The notes under the pieces: generated by a model | What the model was told of the DNA's origin: nothing | What the model saw: the letters and a program-made list of their open reading frames with translations, nothing else | The model's database searches: none | Translations under genes and position numbers: made by a program | In this document: positions 28,640-37,097 of the stretch, in pieces | How positions within the stretch are numbered: the first letter of the stretch is position 1 | Layout of the letters: each line of letters begins with the position of its first letter | NCBI RefSeq assembly: GCF_003550175.1 | Contig: NZ_QXDF01000001.1 | Location: forward strand, 1,140,501-1,204,500 | Source: Dichotomicrobium thermohalophilum | Lineage (GTDB): Bacteria > Pseudomonadota > Alphaproteobacteria > Rhizobiales > Rhodomicrobiaceae | Direction of reading: 5' to 3' | Length of the DNA stretch: 64,000 nucleotides

Positions 28640-29685
28640 CTGCCCGAGCCGAGATAGCGCAGCGCTGCGCTGGACAGCGCGCCGCCGACAACGCAGGGCA
28701 CGCCGAGCGCAACCTGCCCGACCGCCGAGGCGCCCACGCAGCCGAGCGACAAGGCAACCTGGCCCATCTCCGCCCACCAGGCAGCCGCTCGGCGCGAGCC
28801 TGGGCCTTTCTGGCGCAGCTCGTCGATCGCCCCTACCACGTCTTCCCGAAGCCTGGCCGTGTCCGCCGTCTCAGCCGCGATGATCACCTCCGTGAGAATG
28901 CGCCGGACCGTCTCGCGCTGGTGTGGCTGGATGCGGCGGAGCGCCGTCAGCAGGTCGGGATCGCGCGATGCGTTGACCGCCAGCGTGAACTTCGCCATCC
29001 CGCCCGCGGTGAGCTTGTCGAGGCTGTCCCGCTCCTCGGACCAGGGCAGGAGCGCGGCGATCCAGGCGATCGGCATGTCTTCGCCGGTGGCGAAGTAAAG
29101 GCCCCACTGCACGTCGATTAACTCGGGATGGGTGGCGTAGCTGATCCGCACCGGTTTGGCCTTCTCCGGGCCGAAATAGGTCTCCCATCGGAAGGCCCGG
29201 CGGACCTTGTCCAGCGTCGAAGCCTTCGGTGGCGTGAAGGGAACCTGTTCGAGCGTGGGCAGCTTGCCGGCGATGTAGTAGCGCATCAGGTGCTTGCGCT
29301 CCGGCAGGTTGGGCGCGAAGTCGATCATCACCTGTTTCCAGTTGTCCAGCCCGGAATAGGCGATGGCGCGCACAACCAGCCACTGGTCCTTGAAGGGCAG
29401 GGGCAGGCAATCCGCCGCGAGCTGGACCGCCTCCTCGGGGTTCTCCCGCAGCACCCCGGCGAGGAAGCCGACATAAACGCCCGACTTCTGGGGCTCGTCA
29501 AAAGCGCCCTGCTTGCTCAGCTTGCGGATCAAGGCGGGCACGTCCTGAGGCTTCGGGTCGTGGTGATAGTCCTTCATCCATTTCAGGCCGGCTTCGGGCT
29601 TGTCGCTGTCCTCGGTCAGCGTCGCGGCTGCCGGCGCGGGATGCAGTGACAGAATGAGCAGGAGAAGGGCGATTAAACAGCGCAT
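28636..29685 (-). CDS. Exported protein of unknown function
   Basis: 349 residues from ATG 29685. Signal peptide about 1-20 (LIALLLLILSLHPAPAAATL). The mature part is alpha-helical and polar, with DPKPQDVPALIRKLSKQGAFD and FLAGVLRENPEEAVQLAADC, and reads as a HEAT-like or unnamed helical domain. The last 35 residues are small and hydrophobic with three Cys (LSLGCVGASAVGQVALGVPCVVGG), perhaps a membrane-associated tail. I do not recognise the family. It converges on the TetR gene. Confidence 0.7.
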   Translation of the reverse strand: MRCLIALLLLILSLHPAPAAATLTEDSDKPEAGLKWMKDYHHDPKPQDVPALIRKLSKQGAFDEPQKSGVYVGFLAGVLRENPEEAVQLAADCLPLPFKDQWLVVRAIAYSGLDNWKQVMIDFAPNLPERKHLMRYYIAGKLPTLEQVPFTPPKASTLDKVRRAFRWETYFGPEKAKPVRISYATHPELIDVQWGLYFATGEDMPIAWIAALLPWSEERDSLDKLTAGGMAKFTLAVNASRDPDLLTALRRIQPHQRETVRRILTEVIIAAETADTARLREDVVGAIDELRQKGPGSRRAAAWWAEMGQVALSLGCVGASAVGQVALGVPCVVGGALSSAALRYLGSGS

Positions 29686-30236
29686 GTTTCCTAGCGTTCT
29701 CCGCAATTCTCTTGACTGTTGCGCCTGGGCAAATCGCTGATTCGCGTAATGGGCGTAGATGGCGGTTTTGTGGAGCGGCCGGCTCATCAAAATTGGTGAG
29801 GCTTGTGAGGTCTCTATAGCTCGCCGTTAAGCATAATCCATTCCTGCCGATTGCAACCATTTGGTGCAAAACCGGCAGATATTGTTGCATCACGTGTAAA
29901 TACAGTGTCGTGTCAGCCACAGTGGCCTGCAAACACCAAGCAAAACCCGGTTGTTAATGTCTTCATTCTTGTAACAACGGCCGGACTCGGTCTGAAATCT
30001 CAAGCATTGTACGCCGGTGCCGCGTGGGAAACCGCGTAACATCAGGCGGCGTGGGGATTTTCGCGTTGTGACGGCAAGTGGGATCCGTCGCGGCGCGCGT
30101 TTTGGGCACACAACAAGGAGAGGGGAGCGGCGCCGCCCAGGTGGTCGCTTTCGCGTCAGGGGCCGTGACAGGCGGGGTAATGGGCACCTCGCCGCCAGCG
30201 CGGGCCGCGACGCCAACAACAAGATGGGGGGATACC
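29686..30236. other. 551-base upstream region of the autotransporter gene
   Basis: Lower GC than most of the window, especially 29800-30000. It holds an inverted repeat GTTGTTA (29950-29956) / TAACAAC (29972-29978) with a 15-base loop, and an imperfect palindrome around TTGCAACCATTTGGTGCAA near 29854-29872. No protein frame is convincing; the frame open from 30078 runs into the autotransporter but begins with a non-signal-like sequence. Probably the promoter and long leader of the autotransporter. Confidence 0.4.
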
Positions 30237-32945
30237 ATGCTGGCACGCCGGCACACAAATTCGGGCCCGTTCAAAGGCCTAGCTTCGCTGTTCACGTCAC
30301 TTGCGAGAGTATCAGGCGCGCCGGTGCTTGGTGCTGTCATTCTCCTTGTGGGCCCGCTTATGATGGAAGTCAGCTCCCAAGCTTCAGCTCAAACGCTTAA
30401 CTTTACCTGCGAGACAGTATCCGGTTCAAACACTCAAATTGGCGACTCTCAATCAAATATTCCTCAGAGTACAGAGAGCGCCATTACAGCGGCCCAGGCA
30501 GTTATTGACGCCGCCGGAAAAGACCTGGCTCTGGAGGACGCATTCAAGGTCGTGAACAATGAGGAAAACTGCACTGAGGGAACATGGACCCTCACAGACC
30601 CTCCGACTGACGTTTGCGCGATCGGTATTCACGCGGGCAATGGATTCAGCATTTTTGAGATTGACCCCGAAGCTTCCTCAGGAGTGTGGCAGTCACCGCC
30701 ACGCACGAACAAGCAGGGGAAGGAACAGGCGCCGGCCGATTTGTCGAATCTGTTCGCATTCACCTGTACGGATAACGGTGGCGGAACGGATAATTTCGCG
30801 TCTCTTGAGATTGAAAAACAATTCGATTCCGACTCAGACCGTGAGTTCCTATTGGAAATTACGGGAGCGGGTCTGCCTACTCCGTTGCAGGTTTCATTAA
30901 AGGATGATGAAACTGAGACTGTGCAGATCAACCTCGGCAATTTGACCTCGGGAACTGTTACCCTTGAGGAACTCACTCAGACTGGCCTGGAGAATCCAGA
31001 CATTTCCTGTACGCTTGACGAAACCGTTGTGGAAAACGGGTCAGGGGGATTTAGTCTATCTAATATCCCTGTCGAGGCTGATAAAACCACGAGCTGTGTT
31101 GTCACTAACGAAGCGGACGTTCCCGATCCGCAGGAAAACATAATACAGATTAGTCTGCAGAAGGTTACTGACAAGGCCGGAGAATTCACTGTCAACGTTG
31201 ATGGCGTCAACGGCGTTACCTTTTCTGGTTCCAAGACGTTCGATCTTGGAGCAGGTGAAACCTCCGAACAGAAAATCGTCGAAATCGAGGCAGGCGATAA
31301 CGTTTGGGATTTCATAGTGACGGAAAATGATCCTGGCGAGGGCTTTTTGGACCCTGTCATTTCCTGCTCCATCACAAGCCAGGGGGAGAATGGGGAAACG
31401 GCATCCGCGGATAAGGGCTCGCTCACTAATCTTGAAGGCGGGGACACCGCTGCATGCGTCGTCGAGAACAGGGGTGTTCCGGAAGCTACATTGGAGTTGG
31501 TCAAGGTCGTTGAAGGAGGCGTCGCGGTTTCGAGCGACTTTGACTTGACCTTCGGCATCGATGGCTCATTCCAAACGGTGAACAGCGGTCATGTTGAACA
31601 GATCTCTTTTGATGACGACAATGCCAAGCCGGTTGTATTGTCTGAATCTGGCGGTCCCGGAGGCTACGACCTGACGTCGATCTCGTGTGACAACGGTGAA
31701 AGCGTGACGTTTGAAGAAGGGGGCGGGCTGTCAGGCACGTTATCGTTCGACATCCAACCTGATCAGAACGTTAGCTGTACATACACTAATAGGTTCGACG
31801 ACGTCGACGAGGAGATGGAAGAGGAGGTCGAGAAGTTCAACGAGACCACGCTCAAGCTTCTCCTCACCCACGGGCCGGATCGCGCCCGCCTCGTGCGGCG
31901 TCTGCAGGAAGAGCAGCCGCTCAGCCTGAAGGACACCAGCCCGCTGCCGCCGCTGAAGATGTCCGGCGAGATGGGGCCGGAGGGCATGCAGGGCAGCTTC
32001 TCCATGAGCCTCAGCGGCCTGCGCGCCTCGATGATGGCCGAGGACGCCCGCAAAATCCGCAAGGCGCAGGACGGCGACGGCATGACGTCCTCCTTTGCCG
32101 ACGATCCCTACATCGCGCCGTACATGATGACGCGGCCGGGCTGGGATCTGTGGATCGAGGGCCAGATCTCGCGCTACAGCGACGACTCCGCCGGGCGTGA
32201 CCGCGACGGTACCTTCAGCATCCTCTATGTCGGCGCGGACTACGCGGTAGCGCCGGGCGTCATCGTGGGCGCGCTCGTTCAGGTCGATCACACCGACCAG
32301 GATATTGACGGCGATGTCTGGGGCGAGATTGAAGGCACCGGCTGGATGGTCGGCCCGTACTTCGGCGCGAAGATCGGCGACAACCTGATCTTCGATGCCC
32401 GCGCGGCCTGGGGCCAGTCCGACAATGACATCGAGCTGGAAAGTGACGATGGGGGACACCGCACCGGCGACTTCGACATGGAGCGCTGGCTGGTGACCGG
32501 CAAGCTGACCGGCATGTACTACTACGACGGCTGGCGAATCTCGCCGCATGTCGGCGTGGCCTGGGGCACGCAGGATCAGGATGCCTTCACCAACAGCCTC
32601 GGCCAGAGAGTCGGATCGAGCAGCGTGACGCTCGGCCAGCTCACCTTCGGGCCGGAGTTCGGTTACACGAAGAGGCTGGAAAGCGGGGCGACGCTGGAGC
32701 CGCACCTCGCCGTAGAGGGCATCTGGAACTTCGACGGCAATGAAATCGACTTTGCCACCGGCACGGAATCCACCGATGACTTCCGCGCCAAGGTCGAGGG
32801 CGGCTTTATCTACGCCACGCCTGATGGCTACAAGTTCCGCGCGGCCGGCTCCTATGACGGCATCGGCGGGGACGACTTCGAGGCCTGGAGCGCCAAGGCC
32901 TGGCTGAACATCCCGCTCGACAACGGCTACGCCGCGATCGACTAG
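30237..32945 (+). CDS. Autotransporter with three Cys-paired prealbumin-like repeats
   Basis: 902 residues from ATG 30237, preceded by GGGGGGA. Long signal peptide about 1-56 (ending SQASAQ). Residues 57-187 are a unique segment with several Cys. Three repeats follow at about 188-290, 300-410 and 416-517; each begins with a Leu/Ile-rich strand (ASLEIEKQFD, IIQISLQKVTD, ATLELVKVVEG), has a mid-repeat ISC and ends CVVTN, CVVEN or CTYTN. The Cys pairs could form intradomain disulfides, as in prealbumin-like/SpaA-type folds common in cell-surface adhesins. An acidic helix (about 521-540) leads to a conserved linker and an autotransporter beta-barrel from about 632. The chain ends GYAAID rather than with the usual aromatic. 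The repeat part is AT-richer than the barrel: 27 of 60 bases at 30421 are G or C against 38 of 60 at 32341. Confidence 0.85.
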   Translation: MLARRHTNSGPFKGLASLFTSLARVSGAPVLGAVILLVGPLMMEVSSQASAQTLNFTCETVSGSNTQIGDSQSNIPQSTESAITAAQAVIDAAGKDLALEDAFKVVNNEENCTEGTWTLTDPPTDVCAIGIHAGNGFSIFEIDPEASSGVWQSPPRTNKQGKEQAPADLSNLFAFTCTDNGGGTDNFASLEIEKQFDSDSDREFLLEITGAGLPTPLQVSLKDDETETVQINLGNLTSGTVTLEELTQTGLENPDISCTLDETVVENGSGGFSLSNIPVEADKTTSCVVTNEADVPDPQENIIQISLQKVTDKAGEFTVNVDGVNGVTFSGSKTFDLGAGETSEQKIVEIEAGDNVWDFIVTENDPGEGFLDPVISCSITSQGENGETASADKGSLTNLEGGDTAACVVENRGVPEATLELVKVVEGGVAVSSDFDLTFGIDGSFQTVNSGHVEQISFDDDNAKPVVLSESGGPGGYDLTSISCDNGESVTFEEGGGLSGTLSFDIQPDQNVSCTYTNRFDDVDEEMEEEVEKFNETTLKLLLTHGPDRARLVRRLQEEQPLSLKDTSPLPPLKMSGEMGPEGMQGSFSMSLSGLRASMMAEDARKIRKAQDGDGMTSSFADDPYIAPYMMTRPGWDLWIEGQISRYSDDSAGRDRDGTFSILYVGADYAVAPGVIVGALVQVDHTDQDIDGDVWGEIEGTGWMVGPYFGAKIGDNLIFDARAAWGQSDNDIELESDDGGHRTGDFDMERWLVTGKLTGMYYYDGWRISPHVGVAWGTQDQDAFTNSLGQRVGSSSVTLGQLTFGPEFGYTKRLESGATLEPHLAVEGIWNFDGNEIDFATGTESTDDFRAKVEGGFIYATPDGYKFRAAGSYDGIGGDDFEAWSAKAWLNIPLDNGYAAID

Positions 32946-32971
32946 CGGGGCAGCAATCCTCCAACGGATGG

Positions 32972-32999
32972 ACCCGGCGGCCCTGCGGCCGCCGGGTTT
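32972..32999 (+). terminator. Rho-independent terminator of the autotransporter gene
   Basis: Perfect 10-base stem CCCGGCGGCC / GGCCGCCGGG with loop CTGC, followed by TTTT, 27 bases after the stop. It lies before the stop of the convergent cytochrome gene. Confidence 0.88.
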
Positions 33000-33007
33000 T
33001 CTATGCG

Positions 33008-33355
33008 CTATTGCGCCGCGTCTTCCGGCGTCAGCGTGTCCATGTAGGACAGTAGCGCGTTGATCTGCTCCGGGCTCAACGTGAACTCCGGCATGTCCTC
33101 ATGACCGACCACGATGCCCTCGGCCAGCGCCTCCTGCAGGTTCCAGACCGAATAGCGCCCGGCGATCTCGCTGAACGTCGGCGCTTCCGGATTCTCGGTC
33201 TCGTCTTCCGGGCTGATCGCGTGGCAGGTGCCGCACATGTCTTCGGCGAGCTGTCGCCCTTCTTCCAACGCGTTCGCCTGCGCCGGCGCGCCCGCCCCGC
33301 CCGCAAGCAGCATGGCGGCCAGAAGCGCGCTTATCCCGTTCCGTGATCCAAGCAT
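33008..33355 (-). CDS. Small class I cytochrome c
   Basis: 115 residues. Signal peptide about 1-28 (ending PAQANA). One haem-binding site CGTCH near 41-45 and a distal Met in EDMPEFTLSP near 88 that would be the sixth ligand, followed by a C-terminal helix INALLSYMDTL. It is a soluble periplasmic electron carrier of the mono-haem type; partner unknown. Acidic, which is typical for salt-adapted proteins but not diagnostic. Divergent from the csbD gene. Confidence 0.88.
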   Translation of the reverse strand: MLGSRNGISALLAAMLLAGGAGAPAQANALEEGRQLAEDMCGTCHAISPEDETENPEAPTFSEIAGRYSVWNLQEALAEGIVVGHEDMPEFTLSPEQINALLSYMDTLTPEDAAQ

Positions 33356-33462
33356 GTTTTCCTCCCCTGCGCGTTCCTCCGCTTAGCCCGGAAATGTGGC
33401 GATGTCGTCGCGGGTCGCGCGCTGTCGTGGGCGCGTGAGCGCGGTGCTGTCAAGCCGCGTGC

Positions 33463-33487
33463 GGAACCATCGCCGCGCATTTGTGTT
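33463..33487 (+). promoter_or_regulatory. Candidate EcfG (general stress sigma) promoter
   Basis: GGAAC (33463-33467) and TGTT (33484-33487) are separated by 16 bases, close to the alphaproteobacterial EcfG consensus GGAAC-N16/17-CGTT with one mismatch in the -10. It lies about 90 bases upstream of the csbD start, and csbD-family genes are commonly stress-induced. Confidence 0.45.
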
Positions 33488-33580
33488 CCATAGGGCAGAC
33501 CGTCCGGACGCGGCACGGGCGCTGCGTGAGCAGGCGCCGCCTGCGTGACGGACTCACATAAATGGCAATCGGGGACCGTT

Positions 33581-33781
33581 ATGAATTGGGAACAGGTCAA
33601 AGGCAACTGGCACCAAGTGAAGGGCCGGGTGAAGGAAAAATGGGGCGAGCTGACGGACGACGAGGTCGAGCAGATCGAGGGCCGTCGCGAGTGGCTCGCC
33701 GGGAAAATCCAGGAGCGTTACGGGATCACGCTCGAAGAGGCGGAAAAACAGGTCGATGACTGGCTGGAGAAGATGGACTAG
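33581..33781 (+). CDS. CsbD-family stress protein
   Basis: 66 residues starting MNWEQVKGNWHQVKGRVKEKWG, the hallmark of CsbD-like proteins, short soluble helical proteins induced by general stress in many bacteria. The ATG at 33581 was chosen over an upstream GTG at 33545 because the family begins here and GGGGA lies upstream. The molecular role is not known for any member. A candidate EcfG promoter sits upstream. Confidence 0.92.
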   Translation: MNWEQVKGNWHQVKGRVKEKWGELTDDEVEQIEGRREWLAGKIQERYGITLEEAEKQVDDWLEKMD

Positions 33782-33916
33782 CGCGGCATGTATTCTGCGC
33801 AGTTCCCCGGACCTTGTTCGATTTTGTCATGACCATCATCCGATGATGGCGCCGTCTCTGCGCGAATCGAACTCGGTAAACGGAACGTCTCGGAAACGGA
33901 TCTGGAAAGAGGGACC

Positions 33917-34435
33917 ATGAGGAACGACCAACCACAACCGTACTGGCCGCCGCTTGCGGCCGGCGTGGGCCTCGGCCTCGTCTTGCTGCTGACCTTCGTC
34001 ATCACGGGGCACGGCCTCGGCGCGAGCGGCTTCTTCACGCGCCTGACCGCGGCGGTTGGCGCGTGGGTGGCGCCCGCCACCACGGCGGCCAATGCCTATC
34101 TGGGCGGCTATGTCCAGGCCGGCGCGCCGCTCCTGGCGTGGATTACCTGGGAAATCGTTGGGCTGGCGATCGGCGCGCTGATCGGCAGCGTCACCGCCCG
34201 GCGCTTCAACCCGAGCATCGAGCGCGGCCCGAGCACGGGCGTGGGAACACGCCTGACCTTCGCGCTCGCGGGCGGAATCCTGACCGGCTTCGGTGCGCGT
34301 CTTGCGCGCGGCTGCACATCCGGTCTCGGCCTGTCCGGCAGCGCGACGCTGGCGGTCGCCGGCTTCGTCTTCCTGATCACGTTTTTCATCGGAGGTTTCA
34401 TCACCTCGATGCTGACACGGAGGGTCTGGGAGTAA
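33917..34435 (+). CDS. YeeE/YedE-family membrane protein, first half
   Basis: 172 residues with about four membrane helices. The family signature is ARLARGCTSGLGLSGSA near 130-146, where the Cys is thought to take part in moving thiosulfate or sulfide-derived sulfur across the inner membrane. Single YeeE proteins carry two such halves; here the halves are separate genes. The stop overlaps the next start as TAATG. An upstream GGAAC near 33886 is too close to the start to be a promoter. Confidence 0.88.
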   Translation: MRNDQPQPYWPPLAAGVGLGLVLLLTFVITGHGLGASGFFTRLTAAVGAWVAPATTAANAYLGGYVQAGAPLLAWITWEIVGLAIGALIGSVTARRFNPSIERGPSTGVGTRLTFALAGGILTGFGARLARGCTSGLGLSGSATLAVAGFVFLITFFIGGFITSMLTRRVWE

Positions 34436-35067
34436 TGGATCAGCCGCTTTACGACAACGGAGTGGCCGCGGGCCTGCTGGCCGGCGTGCTGTTCGGATAT
34501 ATCCTCGAAGCCGCCGGGTTCGGGAGCCCGCGCAAGCTGACGGCGCAGTTCCGGCTGCAGGACTGGGCGGTGTTCAAGGTGATGTTCACCGCCGTGCTCG
34601 TCGCGGCCGTCGGCCTCTGGCTGCTGGAGGTGTTCGGCATCTTCGGCCTGAACGCGGTTTACGTCCCAACAACGTTCTTCTGGGCGATGGGCGCCGGCGG
34701 CCTGCTGATCGGCGCGGGCTTTGCCATTGGCGGTTACTGCCCAGGCACGTCGGTCGCGGGCTTGGCCTCCGGCCGGCTCGATGCGCTGGTTTTCATGCTC
34801 GGCATGGTGATCGGGGTGGCCGGCTTTGCCTGGGTCTATGAGCCGCTACAGCCATTTTACACCGCCGCGCAGGGGCCGCAGGGGCAAACGCTGCCTGACC
34901 TGTTCGGCGTCCCGAGCTGGGTCGTGCTGGGCGTGCTCATCGTGATCGCGATCGCCGGCTGGATGCTCGGCTCACGACTGGAGCGGCGGTTTGGCGGGCC
35001 GTTCGCCCCGCCGCAACCTGAGCGGAGAGAAGGCACACCGATCGGCCAGATGCAGCCGGGCGAGTGA
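34435..35067 (+). CDS. YeeE/YedE-family (DUF6691-like) membrane protein, second half
   Basis: 210 residues with five or so membrane helices. The conserved Cys motif is AIGGYCPGTSVAGLASG near 98-114, matching the second-half signature of YeeE-type sulfur transporters. The start at 34435 overlaps the upstream gene stop; an apparent longer frame from 34063 lies within the other gene and is rejected. The C-terminal tail (PQPERREGTPIG) is cytoplasmic and polar. With the previous gene it should form a bipartite transporter, next to a DUF442-like phosphatase. Confidence 0.87.
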   Translation: MDQPLYDNGVAAGLLAGVLFGYILEAAGFGSPRKLTAQFRLQDWAVFKVMFTAVLVAAVGLWLLEVFGIFGLNAVYVPTTFFWAMGAGGLLIGAGFAIGGYCPGTSVAGLASGRLDALVFMLGMVIGVAGFAWVYEPLQPFYTAAQGPQGQTLPDLFGVPSWVVLGVLIVIAIAGWMLGSRLERRFGGPFAPPQPERREGTPIGQMQPGE

Positions 35068-35109
35068 GTCTGGCAACCCACAACACAGATTGAGAGAAGG
35101 AGCGACACC

Positions 35110-35853
35110 ATGTCCAAACGCAAATCCCTCGTCGCCATGCTGCCCGCTGCGGCAGTCGCCGCGGGCGCAGGAACCGCGGCCCTGAACGCGGACCTGAAGC
35201 TGCCGCCGGTTATGTCTGCCGCGCATGCGCAGATGAACCCGTGCGGACCGGCCAACCCATGCGCCCCGGTCAACCCGTGCGCTCCAGCCGCAGCAGCCGA
35301 CGAGCCCGAGGAGAAGGGCGAGTATACGGCCACGGCTGAGACTCCCGCTGACAACCCGTTCGACGTGCCGGCCGGCTACACGCAGGCGGCCTATGGTGAC
35401 TCGATGCCGGGAGTCGTGAAAAACTATCTTCGCGCAGCCCCCTATGTCGGCACGGGCGGCGTTGTCTCGGACAATGGTTACGCCATCGCCAAGGCGCTGG
35501 GCTTCAATACCGTCATCAGCCTGAACACGCCGGAAGAAGGCTCGGACAAGGAGCGCGAGCGGGCCAACGCGGCCGGCCTGAACTTCGTCAACGTGCCGGT
35601 GTCTGAGCGTGCGCCCACCAGCGATCAGGTCGAGAAGATCGCCGAGATCATCAACGATCCGGCGAACTATCCGATTCTGATGCACTGCCAGTCATCGAAT
35701 CGCGTCGGCGCGGCTTGGGCCCTTTATCGCGCCTCGGTAGGCATTCCGAAAAAGATCGCCGTTCAGGAAGGTCGGAATGTCGGCCTGAAGCCGAGCCGCG
35801 AATGGAAGGTGCGCGAAATTCTCGGCATGGATCCGTTGCCGAAGCAGGGCTGA
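35110..35853 (+). CDS. Exported DUF442-like phosphatase with Asn-Pro-Cys repeats
   Basis: 247 residues; GAAGGAG precedes the ATG. Signal peptide about 1-38 (ending AAHAQ). The mature N-terminus holds three NPC units, MNPCGPANPCAPVNPCAP (39-56), then an acidic linker. From about 100 to 220 the protein matches the DUF442 (beta-lactamase-hydrolase-like) phosphatase fold: ALGFNTVISLNTPEEG, FVNVPVSE, and active site MHCQSSNRVG near 193-202, a C-x4-R loop as in the CRSGTR form of DUF442. Such phosphatases usually lie fused or next to persulfide dioxygenases and YeeE-type transporters in sulfide-response operons. This one is predicted to be periplasmic, which is unusual. Same strand, 42 bases after the YeeE pair. 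Confidence 0.78.
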   Translation: MSKRKSLVAMLPAAAVAAGAGTAALNADLKLPPVMSAAHAQMNPCGPANPCAPVNPCAPAAAADEPEEKGEYTATAETPADNPFDVPAGYTQAAYGDSMPGVVKNYLRAAPYVGTGGVVSDNGYAIAKALGFNTVISLNTPEEGSDKERERANAAGLNFVNVPVSERAPTSDQVEKIAEIINDPANYPILMHCQSSNRVGAAWALYRASVGIPKKIAVQEGRNVGLKPSREWKVREILGMDPLPKQG

Positions 35854-35876
35854 GCGGTCCAATCAAAAACGAGAAG

Positions 35877-35903
35877 GGGCGGGCCGCGCGTGCCCGCCCT
35901 TTT
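35877..35903 (+). terminator. Rho-independent terminator after the phosphatase gene
   Basis: Eight-base stem GGGCGGGC (35877-35884) / GCCCGCCC (35892-35899), loop CGCGCGT, then TTTT (35900-35903). It ends the csbD/yeeE/phosphatase transcript and argues against starts upstream of 35903 for the next gene. Confidence 0.85.
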
Positions 35904-35919
35904 CATGAGGGGAGTTGGT

Positions 35920-36654
35920 ATGACGACAGCGACCGAGAGCGACCTGAGGGCCCTGATCGAAGCGCGCCCGAGGGATGAGCTGGAGGCGATGCATGCAGCC
36001 GCTGAGCGCGTGCTCACGGCGAGCGCGGCTCTGGCGGAAGCCGGGAAGACGGTCGTTACGGCGGTGATGCCGGGCCAGGCGGCGCTCGAAGCCTGGGCGC
36101 ACTATCCTGCTCAGGACATCCGCGACCCGGCAACCGGCGTGCAGTTCTATTACCATGCCCACCCTGAGCATGACCGGGGCGCAGGCGAGCACGGGCATTT
36201 CCACGTCTTCGCGCCGGCCGGCGTAGAGGGTCCGCAGCCCGCCGATGACAATGGCCACCTGCCGGCGGGAGGCCAGAGTCTGTGCCATCTCATCGGCATT
36301 TCGATGGACGCTTACAGCCAGCCGATCGGTCTGTTCACCACCAACCGCTGGGTGACGGGTGAGACCTGGTTGCCTGCCGAAGACGTGATTGAGCGTGTTC
36401 GCGCTTTTGAGATGCAGCCCCAAGAGCCGTTCGCACAGACGCGCACCTGGCTCGCAGGCATGATGACGCTGTTCCGCCCCCAGATCGAGGCGCTGATTAC
36501 CGAACGCGACAGACGCGTGGCAGCCTGGCACGAAGAAAAAGGCGGGGACATCTTCGAAGATCGCGCGCTGAACCGGACATCTGCCGCGCCCATCAATCTG
36601 GCCGATCAGATCACCGTGATCGAGGAGGCGCTGGGGATCCGGCAGACTGTATAA
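35920..36654 (+). CDS. Conserved protein of unknown function
   Basis: 244 residues from ATG 35920, preceded by GGGGAG. No signal peptide. A histidine-rich centre (FYYHAHPEHDRGAGEHGHFHVF, near 76-97 in two overlapping parts) and SLCHLIGISMD suggest metal binding. Later parts such as NRWVTGETWLPAEDV are distinctive and look like a conserved family (possibly the DUF6969 type, not verified). The gene follows a terminator, so it has its own promoter or depends on readthrough. Function unknown. Confidence 0.72.
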   Translation: MTTATESDLRALIEARPRDELEAMHAAAERVLTASAALAEAGKTVVTAVMPGQAALEAWAHYPAQDIRDPATGVQFYYHAHPEHDRGAGEHGHFHVFAPAGVEGPQPADDNGHLPAGGQSLCHLIGISMDAYSQPIGLFTTNRWVTGETWLPAEDVIERVRAFEMQPQEPFAQTRTWLAGMMTLFRPQIEALITERDRRVAAWHEEKGGDIFEDRALNRTSAAPINLADQITVIEEALGIRQTV

Positions 36655-36669
36655 ACGCCAAGAGTCAAG

Positions 36670-36744
36670 TGGCTGGGGCGGCAGGATTCGAACCTGCGCA
36701 TCACGGGATCAAAACCCGTTGCCTTACCGCTTGGCTACGCCCCA
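36670..36744 (-). tRNA. tRNA-Gln (anticodon TTG)
   Basis: 75 bases with encoded CCA. Acceptor TGGGGCG pairs with CGCCCCA and discriminator G. The anticodon stem ACGGG/CCCGT encloses TTTTGAT, giving anticodon TTG for CAA/CAG. T-arm GCAGGTTCGAATCCTGC is canonical. Confidence 0.97.
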
Positions 36745-36888
36745 TCGCAACCCCATGTACCAGATGACATAGCGAAGAACGGCACCGCAGACAATGCCCG
36801 CGCAGCCGCATCTGGAAAAGCGGTCAACGCGCCGCTTGCGAGCCGGAGAGCGGAAAGTTATAACGAGCGCATCGCTTTCGTCAAAAGC

Positions 36889-36965
36889 CGGAGTGTAGCG
36901 CAGCCTGGTAGCGCACCTCGTTCGGGACGAGGGGGTCGCAGGTTCGAATCCTGCCACTCCGACCA
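36889..36965 (+). tRNA. tRNA-Pro (anticodon CGG)
   Basis: 77 bases with encoded CCA. Acceptor CGGAGTG pairs with CACTCCG; D-arm GCGCAGCCTGGTAGCGC; anticodon stem CCTCG/CGAGG encloses TTCGGGA, giving CGG for CCG codons; T-arm GCAGGTTCGAATCCTGC. Divergent from tRNA-Gln. Confidence 0.97.
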
Positions 36966-37097
36966 TCCACCCCTTCAGACCCCCCACCGCCGATTCAGCG
37001 TTGAACGGATCGGGCGAACGTGAAACAAATGCGTCAGAACAGGGGGAATTTGTTCCATTCTGCAACGTCCTGCAATTTGATCCCGGAAAGATAGCAC

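Noticed and set aside
33581-36654. Mobile or defence island
   Set aside because: No integrase, transposase, toxin-antitoxin or repeat boundaries despite nearby tRNA genes; the genes read as metabolic or stress functions.
36724-37065. Minus-strand frame between the tRNA genes
   Set aside because: It runs across both tRNA genes in antisense or sense and has no protein signature.
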